The position numbers were made by a program, and so were the translations under genes. 7,060 nucleotides of DNA, taken from contig SPBQ01000119.1 of the NCBI GenBank assembly GCA_004525875.1, positions 1 through 7,060 on the forward strand. The letters run 5' to 3'. This DNA comes from Myxococcales bacterium (GTDB lineage: Bacteria > Desulfobacterota_B > Binatia > UBA1149 > SPBQ01). The notes under the pieces were generated by a model. That model was given only the letters and a program-made list of their open reading frames with translations, ran no database searches and had not been told where the DNA came from. Of the stretch, positions 1-5,852 are shown in pieces; position 1 is the first letter of the stretch; each line of letters starts with the position of its first letter.

Positions 1-447
1 CACGCGGCCAACCGATCCGGACGCTCCGGCACGCACCTCGAGGATCGCGTGATCGTCGTCGACGACAATCCGGAGCTACTGGGCGCGCTCGCGCACATGC
101 TGAAGAGCGAGGGCCTCAGGGTCGATACCGCGGCCGACGGCCTCAGCGCGCTGAAGCTTTGCCGGCAGCTGCGACCCAGAGTCGTGATCCTCGATCTCTA
201 CATGCCGCACATGAGCGGCCTCGAGGTCCTGGAAGCGCTGCGAGAAGATCCGGATCTGAGCAGCATGTACGTGATCATGCTCAGCGGCATGGCCGGCGAG
301 CGTTCCGAGCTCGCCTCGCTGGCGCCGACGGCCGACGAGCATCTGATCAAGCCCGTGAACGCGGATCGCCTGGCTGAGGCAATCGAGAAAGGCCTCGCAA
401 GGCGCGAGCCACGTGCCGGGCTGCTGGGACGGCTCGAGAGGGGATGA
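1..447 (+). CDS. Response-regulator receiver (REC) domain, open at the left edge
   Basis: CheY-like phosphoacceptor domain that would take a phosphoryl group from a histidine kinase. Counting from the GTG at 49, the acidic pair is D5-D6 (IVVDDNPE), the phospho-acceptor is D49 in VVILDLYMP, the switch Ser is S79 in MLSG, and the conserved Lys-Pro is K101-P102. All key residues are present, so the domain should be active. About 15 residues follow it, with no DNA-binding output domain. The start is uncertain. GTG 49 has a GAGGA at 40-44, but only 4 nt away, and starting there trims the usual residues before the first beta strand. The frame is open back to base 1 and reads as a Gly/Ser/Arg-rich linker (NRSGRSGTHLEDR). 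The domain may therefore be the C-terminal receiver of a hybrid sensor kinase or of a longer regulator. The REC assignment is firm; the full architecture lies outside the window. Confidence 0.88.
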   Translation, partial: HAANRSGRSGTHLEDRVIVVDDNPELLGALAHMLKSEGLRVDTAADGLSALKLCRQLRPRVVILDLYMPHMSGLEVLEALREDPDLSSMYVIMLSGMAGERSELASLAPTADEHLIKPVNADRLAEAIEKGLARREPRAGLLGRLERG

Positions 448-680
448 GCACGTCCCGCCGAGAGATGAGCGAGGATCCAACACAGGCTCCGGTGGAACCG
501 TGCGCCTACTGCGGCGAGCCCGCAGGTCCAGGCGACTGGGCCAATCGACAGTGGGGACTCGTCGAAGAATCGGGACCCGGCGGCGTTCCGGTGACTCGCT
601 ACGTCCACGCTCGCTGCTATCTGAGCCGGCTCAAGACGCGTGTCCATCCCAACAGGCCCCGTTTCGGCTCGTCGCGCTAA
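444..680 (+). CDS. Small hypothetical protein with CxxC...HxxC putative zinc site
   Basis: A 78-aa protein that I cannot assign to a named family. Its ATG overlaps the stop of the receiver gene as ATGA (444-447), the usual arrangement for translational coupling, so the two are probably co-transcribed. The centre contains C20-A-Y-C23 followed by G-E-P, then about 30 residues later H55-A-R-C58 (YVHARCYL). Two Cys plus His/Cys at this spacing could bind one zinc, as in small treble-clef or zinc-ribbon proteins. The N-terminal 18 residues and the C-terminus (Arg/Pro/Ser-rich) look disordered. M8 (465) is an alternative start. There is no signal peptide or membrane segment, so a cytoplasmic location is expected. 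The role could be protein or nucleic-acid binding next to the two-component gene, but nothing in the sequence decides this. It is the best reading frame in this interval because of the overlap and the metal-site pattern. Confidence 0.68.
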   Translation: MSTSRREMSEDPTQAPVEPCAYCGEPAGPGDWANRQWGLVEESGPGGVPVTRYVHARCYLSRLKTRVHPNRPRFGSSR

Positions 681-709
681 GCTTCCGGAATATCAGCGAC
701 ACCGGAGGC
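681..709 (+). terminator. Possible hairpin after the receiver/zinc-site gene pair
   Basis: An 8-bp stem with one G-T wobble (GCTTCCGG at 681-688 with CCGGAGGC at 702-709) and a 13-nt loop starts directly after the TAA at 678-680. No T-run follows, so it is at best a weak intrinsic terminator or an mRNA 3'-end structure. Its placement right after the stop is the main support. Confidence 0.3.
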
Positions 710-751
710 ATTCCTCGGCATCTCAAGCGGACTGTACTACCGCCGCTAGCC

Positions 752-760
752 TGCTATAGC
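752..760 (+). promoter_or_regulatory. Candidate extended -10 promoter for the DUF1329 gene
   Basis: TGCTATAGC reads as an extended -10 (TG-n-TATAGC) in the 139-bp gap before the DUF1329 start, about 60 bp upstream of its ATG. No good -35 is visible at the proper distance (CTGTAC at 732-737), as is common for extended -10 promoters. Together with the next base the site forms a perfect 10-bp palindrome (752-761), so it could also be or overlap an operator. This is a sequence-pattern call only. Confidence 0.3.
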
Positions 761-819
761 ATCGGACGCGACGCGAGCGCACGACCCGTTTCCACTCGCG
801 TCGGGGAGGAGCCGTCCAG

Positions 820-2130
820 ATGCCACGATCGTTCTGGAGGAGTACGTTCACCGCCGTAGCGCTCAGCAACACCGTCGCCGCCTTGTGTCTGGCGGCGCCG
901 GCGCACGTGAGCGCGGACGTCGCACCCGGGGACGTGATCACCAAGGAGAACGCGGACAAGATCGACGGACTGGTAGCCGAGGGCGTGAAGTGGGCCGTGA
1001 CCAACGGCATGGACATGCGGATCGTTCCCTATCAGCAGATCGCCATACCGCGAGCCTATCTCGTCGCGACCGAGAAGTACGGAAGCCAGTCGGGCCTCGA
1101 CGACAAGAATCAGCTCATCAACTGGGTGGCCGGTAAGCCTTTCCCGACGGTCGACATCAACGACCCGAAGGCGCCGGTCAAGATCATGTACAACTTCCAG
1201 AACACGCACTACTTCAGCGACGATCTCGGTCTGCATCTGGTGGACGCCGACACCGGCTCCCTCTACGTGGACGCCGAAGGCGACCGGCACTACACGGTGG
1301 AACGCCATTTCGTCGCCGACTGGCTTCGCGTCATGCAGTTCCAGGGCCGGCTTCATCACGATCCGGCACCCGTCTACGAGCCGAATCCCGACGAGGTGTT
1401 CCGCAAATCGGGCCTCTACCCTCTGATCGAACCGTTCGACCTCAAGGGCGTGGGCGGTGTCAGCTTCCGGTACATCGACCTGATCCGCCAGGACGACACC
1501 TGGCTGTACCTGCCGTTCCTGCGCCGCGTGCGCCGCCTTTCAAGCGCGCAGCGCAGCGACGCGCTCTTCGGCCAGGACATCGACGTAGACAGCTACGGCG
1601 GCTACGCCGGCCAGATTCCGTGGTTCGACTGGAAGCTGCTCGGCGTCAAGCCGATGCTCGCCTCGCTCCACGGCGAGAACCTGCCGCCGGTGCCCTGCAA
1701 GCGAGACGGCGGAATGACGTTTTGCGAGGATTGGGAGCTGCGCACCGAAATCTACGTGATCGAGGGGACACCCAGGGTCAGCAACTACGCATACTCCAAG
1801 CGCGTGATCTTCGTCGACAAGGAGACGAATTTCGTCGTCTACTCGGACATGTACGACAAGGCCGGCGAGCTCTGGAAAGTCGTCATGCAGAGCATCCGGA
1901 CGTCGAAGCGCCCGAACCCGAAGGTCGACTACGAGTACGAGGAGCCGCGCATGTTCATCTACGCGTTCAGCGTCATCGACATGCAGCTCATGCACGGCAC
2001 CCGCGCCGCCATCCCCGGGATCGCGTTCCAGGACGAGGCTGGTTGGTACATCGACATCGGCTTCGACCAACGGCAGTCCGAGCCGCAGAGCTGGTACACC
2101 GTGGCCGGGCTGATCAGCGGTGGGCGCTGA
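820..2130 (+). CDS. DUF1329 family secreted protein (LolA/LolB-like fold family)
   Basis: A 436-aa protein of the DUF1329 family, whose members are exported, are thought to resemble lipoprotein-sorting proteins, and often sit near RND-type exporters or DUF1302 outer-membrane proteins in Gram-negative bacteria. The start is ATG 820 with GGGGAGGA at 803-810, 9 nt upstream. Residues 1-32 are a type I signal peptide: basic n-region (R3, R7), hydrophobic stretch of about residues 9-28, and probable cleavage after HVSA. C23 is not in a lipobox, so the mature protein is probably a soluble periplasmic one rather than a lipoprotein. The family hallmark is the block at residues 228-251 (WLYLPFLRRVRRLSSAQRSD), followed by a Gly/Tyr-rich segment and WFDWKLLG. 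C293 and C302 could form a disulfide. The C-terminus (GWYIDIGFDQRQS...) is typical and complete. No transporter partner lies beside it. The stop codon lies inside a strong hairpin shared with the convergent gene. The family call is firm; the function is unknown. Confidence 0.9.
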   Translation: MPRSFWRSTFTAVALSNTVAALCLAAPAHVSADVAPGDVITKENADKIDGLVAEGVKWAVTNGMDMRIVPYQQIAIPRAYLVATEKYGSQSGLDDKNQLINWVAGKPFPTVDINDPKAPVKIMYNFQNTHYFSDDLGLHLVDADTGSLYVDAEGDRHYTVERHFVADWLRVMQFQGRLHHDPAPVYEPNPDEVFRKSGLYPLIEPFDLKGVGGVSFRYIDLIRQDDTWLYLPFLRRVRRLSSAQRSDALFGQDIDVDSYGGYAGQIPWFDWKLLGVKPMLASLHGENLPPVPCKRDGGMTFCEDWELRTEIYVIEGTPRVSNYAYSKRVIFVDKETNFVVYSDMYDKAGELWKVVMQSIRTSKRPNPKVDYEYEEPRMFIYAFSVIDMQLMHGTRAAIPGIAFQDEAGWYIDIGFDQRQSEPQSWYTVAGLISGGR

Positions 2131-2137
2131 TCAGCCC
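2107..2137. terminator. 12-bp perfect hairpin between convergent genes
   Basis: GGGCTGATCAGC (2107-2118) pairs perfectly with GCTGATCAGCCC (2126-2137) around a 7-nt loop. Each arm contains the same 10-bp palindrome GCTGATCAGC, so the motif is both inverted and directly repeated. The left arm codes the last DUF1329 residues, the right arm contains its TGA, and the convergent monooxygenase stops at 2140. The position and stem strength suit a bidirectional terminator, but neither side has a clear T-run. It could instead be a Rho-assisted end or a 3' stability structure. Confidence 0.6.
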
Positions 2138-2139
2138 CG

Positions 2140-3429
2140 TCACCTCCGTGCCTTCCCGGCCGGATCCTCGATCGGCACGTTGGTCGTGTCGCGGAACTTC
2201 TCGAGCTCGGTGCGCTCCTGCGGCGTGGCCGTCTCGATGATCTGCCGTCCGAGGGCGGTGACCACCGGAATCTCGGCGTCGGACAGCTCGCGCTTGCGCT
2301 GCTTGCGCGCCATCGCGCGCTCGATCGCCGGTGCCATCGCCTCGCGCTTGCGCGTCTCACGCTCGTCCTCACGCTCCTTGAACTCGGGCATGACGTCGGA
2401 GGCGAACAGCTCGAGCGCCTCGCAGATGTGCTCGTGGCGATTGCGACCGCCTTGCTGGATGAACGTGACCTGATCGACACCCGCCTCCGCAAATCCGCGC
2501 AGGTGGCGGCGCACGTCGTCGGGCGTCCCGATACCGCGCTCGGGCCCTTCCTCGGGCAACGCGTCGCGCACCGATTCGAACGCTTCCCAAATGTTGGTAC
2601 GGCCCGGTTTGTGCTCCCCGAAGATGTAGTGATGGCCGAGCCCGTACCCGAAGAACCGCAAGCCGTCCATTCCGCGGCGACGCGCCTGCCCGGCATCGGC
2701 GTGAACCGAGAACCCCGTGACCATCGCGATGTTGGCGTTCACGCGATGACCGATCGGGACGCATTCCTCGCGAAGAATCCGGTAGTAGTCGTCGACCCAG
2801 CTGCTGGCCTCGGCGGGATCCACGAACGCGAACGTCAACGCACCCAGCCCGAGACGAGCCGCCAGCTTGATCGTCTCGCGGTTCGAACAGGCCACCCACA
2901 TCGGTGGGTGCGGTTTCTGAACCGGCTTCGGCACCACGTTGCGACACGGCATCGAGAAGTGCTCGCCCTCGTGGCCCGGATACGGGTCCATCACCATCAT
3001 ATCGGCACACTGCTCGACGGCCTCCAGCCACATCTCGCGCTTCACCTCCGGGTCGACGCCGAAGCCACCGAGCTCGAGCGCGGAGGACGACTCGCCGGTA
3101 CCGAACTCCACGCGCCCGCCCGAAACGAGATCGAGCACCGCAATGCGTTCGGCCACCCGCGCCGGATGATTGATGGGCGGCGGCATGATGACGATGCCGT
3201 GGCCGAGCCGGATGCGCTCGGTGCGCTGCGAGCAGGCCGCCAGAAACACCTCGGGCGCGGGCGAGTGCGAGTATTCCTCGAGGAAGTGGTGCTCGACCTC
3301 CCAGGCGTAGTCGATGCCCAGCCGGTCGGCGAGCTCCACCTGATCGAGCGCCTCCTGGTACAGCCGTAGCTCGTCGCCCTCGGCCCAGGGCCGCGGCAGC
3401 TGATGCTCGTAGAAGATGCCGAACTTCAC
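2140..3429 (-). CDS. Luciferase-like flavin-dependent monooxygenase (LLM class) with C-terminal extension
   Basis: A 429-aa TIM-barrel oxidoreductase of the bacterial luciferase family (PF00296). These enzymes use reduced FMN or coenzyme F420 to oxygenate or reduce organic substrates in the cytoplasm. Visible hallmarks are MKFGIFYEHQLP at the N-terminus, the EHHF motif with H47-H48 (matching the catalytic His region of LuxA), GHGIVIMPPPINHPARVAERIAVLDLVSGGR, and the EFGTGESSS loop. It is longer than the usual 330-370 aa. From about residue 352 there is a highly charged, probably helical extension (FKEREDERETRKREAM... to the end) that is not part of the barrel. The start is GTG at 3429, with GGAG at 3437-3440 and a 7-nt spacer. 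That GGAG overlaps the last codons of the upstream thioesterase, only 4 bp away, so the two are an operon and probably translationally coupled. Flavin versus F420 cannot be decided here, and the substrate is unknown. Confidence 0.92.
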   Translation of the reverse strand: MKFGIFYEHQLPRPWAEGDELRLYQEALDQVELADRLGIDYAWEVEHHFLEEYSHSPAPEVFLAACSQRTERIRLGHGIVIMPPPINHPARVAERIAVLDLVSGGRVEFGTGESSSALELGGFGVDPEVKREMWLEAVEQCADMMVMDPYPGHEGEHFSMPCRNVVPKPVQKPHPPMWVACSNRETIKLAARLGLGALTFAFVDPAEASSWVDDYYRILREECVPIGHRVNANIAMVTGFSVHADAGQARRRGMDGLRFFGYGLGHHYIFGEHKPGRTNIWEAFESVRDALPEEGPERGIGTPDDVRRHLRGFAEAGVDQVTFIQQGGRNRHEHICEALELFASDVMPEFKEREDERETRKREAMAPAIERAMARKQRKRELSDAEIPVVTALGRQIIETATPQERTELEKFRDTTNVPIEDPAGKARR

Positions 3430-3433
3430 CGCA

Positions 3434-3850
3434 TCACTCCGTTGCCTCGACCATCAGGGCATCGATGCGCGCGCGCACGTGCTCGGGAATGGGTGCGGAA
3501 CGCCGCGCCTTCAGGTCGAAGTGCACGCTCGTGATCGTGGTCGCCGCCGCCACCGCGCCTGTGTCGGGATTCGTCATCGTCAGTTTCACCTGCGCCGAGC
3601 TGGTGCCCAGGCGGAAGAAGCCTCCCGTGACGACGATGCGATCGCCGGCGCGCTGCTCGGCGCGATACTCGATCTCGTGCTTCACGTCGGCGAATCCCAT
3701 CGCCGTCTCCCGCATCGCAGCGGGCGTGAAACCGGCCTCGGCCAGCAAGCCTCCGAACGCCTGGTCGAACGCGTGCACGTAGTACATCACGTTCATGTGC
3801 CCCATGTGGTCGCACTGCCAGGGGAAGATCAGTCCGCGATAGAGCTCCAT
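3434..3850 (-). CDS. Hot-dog fold acyl-CoA thioesterase (4HBT family)
   Basis: A 138-aa protein of the 4-hydroxybenzoyl-CoA thioesterase/YbgC-like family, which hydrolyses acyl-CoA or acyl-ACP thioesters in the cytoplasm. The N-terminal signature MELYRGLIFPWQCDHMGHMNV contains the family's catalytic Asp (D14 from this start) followed by HMGHMN and the helix with YYVHAFDQAF. The later strands (EIEYRAEQRAGDRIVVTGGFFR, SAQVKLTMTN) are typical hot-dog beta strands. The frame also allows a GTG start at 3883 (11 residues more). I prefer ATG 3850 because in this family the YRG...PWQCDHMGHMN block lies within a few residues of the start, and because it leaves 72 bp rather than 39 bp for divergent promoters. 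Neither start has a good ribosome binding site. It is the first gene of an operon with the luciferase-like monooxygenase, which suggests that it acts on a thioester substrate or product of that enzyme; this is inference. Confidence 0.88.
   Translation of the reverse strand: MELYRGLIFPWQCDHMGHMNVMYYVHAFDQAFGGLLAEAGFTPAAMRETAMGFADVKHEIEYRAEQRAGDRIVVTGGFFRLGTSSAQVKLTMTNPDTGAVAAATTITSVHFDLKARRSAPIPEHVRARIDALMVEATE
3437..3440 (-). promoter_or_regulatory. Ribosome binding site of the monooxygenase, inside the thioesterase 3' end
   Basis: GGAG on the minus strand, 7 nt before the GTG at 3429, and made up of the last sense codons of the thioesterase just before its TGA (3434-3436). It supports the GTG start and coupling of the two genes. 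Confidence 0.55.
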
Positions 3851-3875
3851 GGAGCAGTAGATTGCGGGGGCGGCG

Positions 3876-3905
3876 GCGATCACTCAAGGTTGGGCCCGAG
3901 ATCGC
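3876..3905. repeat. Inverted repeat in the divergent thioesterase/PPOX control region
   Basis: GCGATC (3876-3881) and GATCGC (3900-3905) form a 6-bp inverted repeat with an 18-bp spacer, centres 24 bp apart, in the short space between two divergent genes. The spacing is close to two helical turns, which would suit a dimeric regulator such as the nearby HxlR protein. GATCGC-type words are common in this GC-rich DNA, so chance is a real alternative. Confidence 0.25.
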
Positions 3906-3910
3906 TACCG

Positions 3911-3915
3911 AGGAG
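3911..3915 (+). promoter_or_regulatory. Ribosome binding site that fixes the PPOX-family start
   Basis: AGGAG is followed by a 7-nt spacer to ATG 3923. The reading frame is open much further upstream (to about 3416), but that part runs antisense through the thioesterase. This site and the start of homology place the true start at 3923. Confidence 0.6.
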
Positions 3916-3922
3916 AAGGAAC

Positions 3923-4348
3923 ATGTCGCTTAGAATGACCCGCGCCGAGCGCGAATCGTTTCTTGCCGACGTCCACGTGGGCGTCCTGTCGATCCCGCGC
4001 GCCGAGGGCGCGCCGCTCACGCTACCGATCTGGTACGACTACCAGGCGGGGGACCTCCTCTGGATCATCACCGCCCGAACCTCGGCCAAGGGCAAGCTGC
4101 TCGACGTCGGCACGCCGATCACCCTCTGTGCTCAGAGCGAACCGTTGCCCTACAAGTACGTGAGCGTGACCGCGCGCGTATCGGCCATCGAGCCGGCCGA
4201 TCAGGAGAAGGACCTGCGCCCGATGGCTCGGCGCTATCTGGGCGATGAGCTCGGCGACGCCTACACCGAGCAATCCGGCGTCGAGGGACAGATTCGCGTG
4301 GCCCTCGAGCCGCTGGCCTGGCAGTCGGAGGACTACGCCAAGCGCTGA
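3923..4348 (+). CDS. PPOX/FDOR-type flavin-fold protein (pyridoxamine 5'-phosphate oxidase family)
   Basis: A 141-aa split-beta-barrel protein of the pyridoxamine-phosphate-oxidase-like superfamily. Members bind FMN, F420 or heme and carry out small redox reactions in the cytoplasm. The sequence begins MTRAERESFLADVHVGVLSI, then PLTLPIWYDYQAGDLLWIIT, then the T53-S54-x-K56 turn (ARTSAKGKLL) that in this superfamily contacts the cofactor phosphate. The next strands are TPITLCAQSE and YKYVSVTARVSAIE, with a helix RPMARRYLGDELGDAY before the C-terminus. The length is normal for a single-domain member. ATG 3923 is preferred for its AGGAG; M5 (3935) is a possible alternative. It is divergent from the thioesterase/monooxygenase operon and convergent with the HxlR gene, overlapping its last 16 bp. 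It could be a partner reductase or a separate F420/FMN enzyme; the cofactor cannot be read from the sequence. Confidence 0.85.
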   Translation: MSLRMTRAERESFLADVHVGVLSIPRAEGAPLTLPIWYDYQAGDLLWIITARTSAKGKLLDVGTPITLCAQSEPLPYKYVSVTARVSAIEPADQEKDLRPMARRYLGDELGDAYTEQSGVEGQIRVALEPLAWQSEDYAKR

Positions 4349-4851
4349 TCGTGTTGCTCAGCCGGGCGCGCGAAGACCCTCGCATCCTCCGTCGCGACTT
4401 GAGTCCACCCCGGCCCGCGCCTGAGCTCGATGCCTCGGTAGTCGATCTCACGCCCCGTTCGCCGATCCACGAGCATCGGCTCCACGGGCGCATCGGTGGT
4501 GACGTCGATCAGCTCGATCGGCGCACCGGTACCGTCGGACTGCCACTGGTCGCCCCACTGCATCAGCGCGACCACCAACGGGAACAGGCTGGCCCCCTTC
4601 TCCGTCAGCCGGTACTCCGGGTGACGCGCATTCGTCGTATCGATGTGACGCTCAAGCACTCCGTGCCGTACCAGCGTGACGAGCCGATCCGAGAGGATGT
4701 TCTTGGCAATGCCAAGGTCCCTCTGCATCTCGCTGAAGCGGCGGCGTCCGAAGAACACCTCGCGGATGATCATCGGCGTCCACCACTCGCCCACAACCTC
4801 GAGCGCACGCGCGACCGAGCAATTCAGGTGCCCGATTGAAGATCGTTTCAT
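4333..4851 (-). CDS. HxlR-family winged-helix transcriptional regulator
   Basis: A 172-aa regulator of the HxlR family, small winged-helix proteins that act as dimers and often respond to aldehydes, quinones or aromatic compounds. The HxlR core covers about residues 8-100: conserved N-terminal C11 in the block NCSVARALEVVGEWW, then IIREVFFGRRRFSEMQRDLGI (helix-turn-helix entry), ILSDRLVTLVRHGVLER (recognition helix region) and RHPEYRLTEKGASLFPLV (wing and C-terminal helix). The last 70 residues (VTTDAPVEPMLVDRRTGREIDYRG...) are a C-terminal extension seen in longer members. The frame is open to 4998, but the extra residues are Cys/Arg-rich and not protein-like. ATG 4851 has GGAGG 6 nt upstream and begins just before the conserved block. 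Its 3' end overlaps the convergent PPOX gene. It probably regulates itself and one or more of the neighbouring enzyme genes; this is inference from position. Confidence 0.9.
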   Translation of the reverse strand: MKRSSIGHLNCSVARALEVVGEWWTPMIIREVFFGRRRFSEMQRDLGIAKNILSDRLVTLVRHGVLERHIDTTNARHPEYRLTEKGASLFPLVVALMQWGDQWQSDGTGAPIELIDVTTDAPVEPMLVDRRTGREIDYRGIELRRGPGWTQVATEDARVFARPAEQHDQRLA

Positions 4852-5076
4852 CTGATCCCTCCAGGATGTTCCCACGACGGGGATAGCCCTGCAGGCACCT
4901 GTACACCAGACTCGAGAGCACTGTTTTCGTCTCGTGACGCAACGATGACGGCATCGATGAACATCCGGGGAAACCCTTACGAGTACACCCGAGGTCAAGC
5001 TTCTGTGATGTCCCGGTTCGGTCCGTAGAACCCACTGAGGGTTAACCCGATTCGAGGGCCATCACCGATAGGCCGA
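4852..5076. other. 225-bp gene-free spacer upstream of HxlR and downstream of the SDR
   Basis: No convincing gene on either strand. It should hold the HxlR promoter (minus strand) and the end of the SDR transcript (also minus). Visible pieces are TTGACC on the minus strand (4993-4998), a -35-like hexamer without a clear -10; a near-direct repeat GTACACC-n-GA at 4901-4910 and 4983-4992; and a perfect palindrome GGGTTAACCC at 5039-5048, whose left half also pairs with AACCC at 5029-5033. The base composition is slightly less GC-rich than the flanking genes. Confidence 0.5.
4857..4862 (-). promoter_or_regulatory. Strong ribosome binding site fixing the HxlR start
   Basis: GGAGGG on the minus strand lies 5 nt before the ATG at 4851. 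It is the best Shine-Dalgarno match in the window and rules in favour of this start over upstream ones in the same frame. Confidence 0.65.
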
Positions 5077-5841
5077 TCAGCCGTGCATCGTCAGGCCGCC
5101 CGAAACACTGATCGTCTGGCCCGTGATGAAATTGGCCTCGTCGCTCAAGAGGAAGGCGATGATACCCGGGAAGTCGGCCGGCTGCGCCAATCGTCGCATC
5201 GGGATGGCCCTCACGAGCCCAGCGGCTATCTTGCCCGTCGGGTCGAAGCTCGCGAACAGCGGCGTATCGGTGGGCCCGGGCGAAACCACGTTCAAGGTGA
5301 TGCCATTCTTCGCCAGCTCTCGCGCCACCGACTTCGAGAACGCGACCATACCGCCCTTGCACGCTGCGTAGACCGCCTCACCGGAGGATCCGACACGACC
5401 CGCGTCGGATGCGATGCTCACCACGCGCCCCGCGCCCTGCTCACGCATACGCGTGAGAACCGAGCGCGAGACGTTGAGCGGTCCCATCAAGTTGATCTCG
5501 ATGATCTTGCGCCAGAGATCAGGTTCGGTATCGAGAAAATTCGCCGCACGATCCCAGCCGGCGTTGTTGACGAGACCGTCGATCCGACCCACCGACGATA
5601 CGAACGCGGAGACGGCCGAATCGACGGCCGCCGCGTCGGTGATGTCGGCGGCGTATGCATAGGCCGCACCACCGGCCTCACCGATGCGAGCCGCCGTCGC
5701 CTCGGCCCCGGCCCCATCCCGATCGATGATCCCGACGATGGCGCCCTCTTCGCCGAGGCGAAGTGCCGTAGCGTGACCGATGCCACTGGCCGCCCCCGTG
5801 ATGAGAACCGGCCTGCCCTCGAGCCCCACGAGTCCCGGCAT
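5077..5841 (-). CDS. BadH-like short-chain dehydrogenase/reductase (SDR)
   Basis: A 254-aa classical SDR, a soluble NAD(P)(H)-dependent alcohol/ketone oxidoreductase. Motifs: cofactor glycine motif T15-G-A-A-S-G-I-G22; D40 at the end of the second strand, which favours NAD(H); NNAG at 92-95 followed by W96-D97; N117; catalytic S145, Y158 and K162 (Y-A-A-C-K); and PGPTDTPL after it. The blocks NNAGWD, SDAGRVGSSGEAVYAACKGG and FITGQTISVSGGLTMHG recall, from memory, BadH of Rhodopseudomonas palustris (2-hydroxycyclohexanecarboxyl-CoA dehydrogenase). That enzyme acts in cyclohexanecarboxylate/alicyclic acyl-CoA degradation. A 3-hydroxyacyl-CoA or 3-oxoacyl-ACP reductase role is the main alternative. 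The start ATG 5841 has only a weak upstream GGA. The gene is divergent from the CNNM-domain gene; a crotonase-like tail on the same strand at the right edge would suit an acyl-CoA pathway. Confidence 0.9.
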   Translation of the reverse strand: MPGLVGLEGRPVLITGAASGIGHATALRLGEEGAIVGIIDRDGAGAEATAARIGEAGGAAYAYAADITDAAAVDSAVSAFVSSVGRIDGLVNNAGWDRAANFLDTEPDLWRKIIEINLMGPLNVSRSVLTRMREQGAGRVVSIASDAGRVGSSGEAVYAACKGGMVAFSKSVARELAKNGITLNVVSPGPTDTPLFASFDPTGKIAAGLVRAIPMRRLAQPADFPGIIAFLLSDEANFITGQTISVSGGLTMHG

Positions 5842-5852
5842 GGCGTATCCAT

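Noticed and set aside
754..1359. 201-aa minus-strand open frame opposite the DUF1329 gene
   Set aside because: No recognisable motif, and the plus strand carries a complete signal peptide, ribosome binding site and DUF1329 hallmark.
2428..3369. 313-aa plus-strand open frame opposite the luciferase-like gene
   Set aside because: It is the antisense of a gene with clear family motifs and shows the Arg/His/Val-rich composition of a shadow frame.
3416..3922. Long upstream extension of the PPOX reading frame (310-aa version)
   Set aside because: It runs antisense through the well-supported thioesterase, its residues look like a GC-rich shadow (His/Arg-rich), and a good ribosome binding site and the family's N-terminus lie at 3923.
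4852..4998. N-terminal extension of the HxlR gene to 4998
   Set aside because: The extra 49 residues are Cys/Arg-rich with no HxlR similarity, while ATG 4851 has a strong GGAGG and immediately precedes the conserved core.
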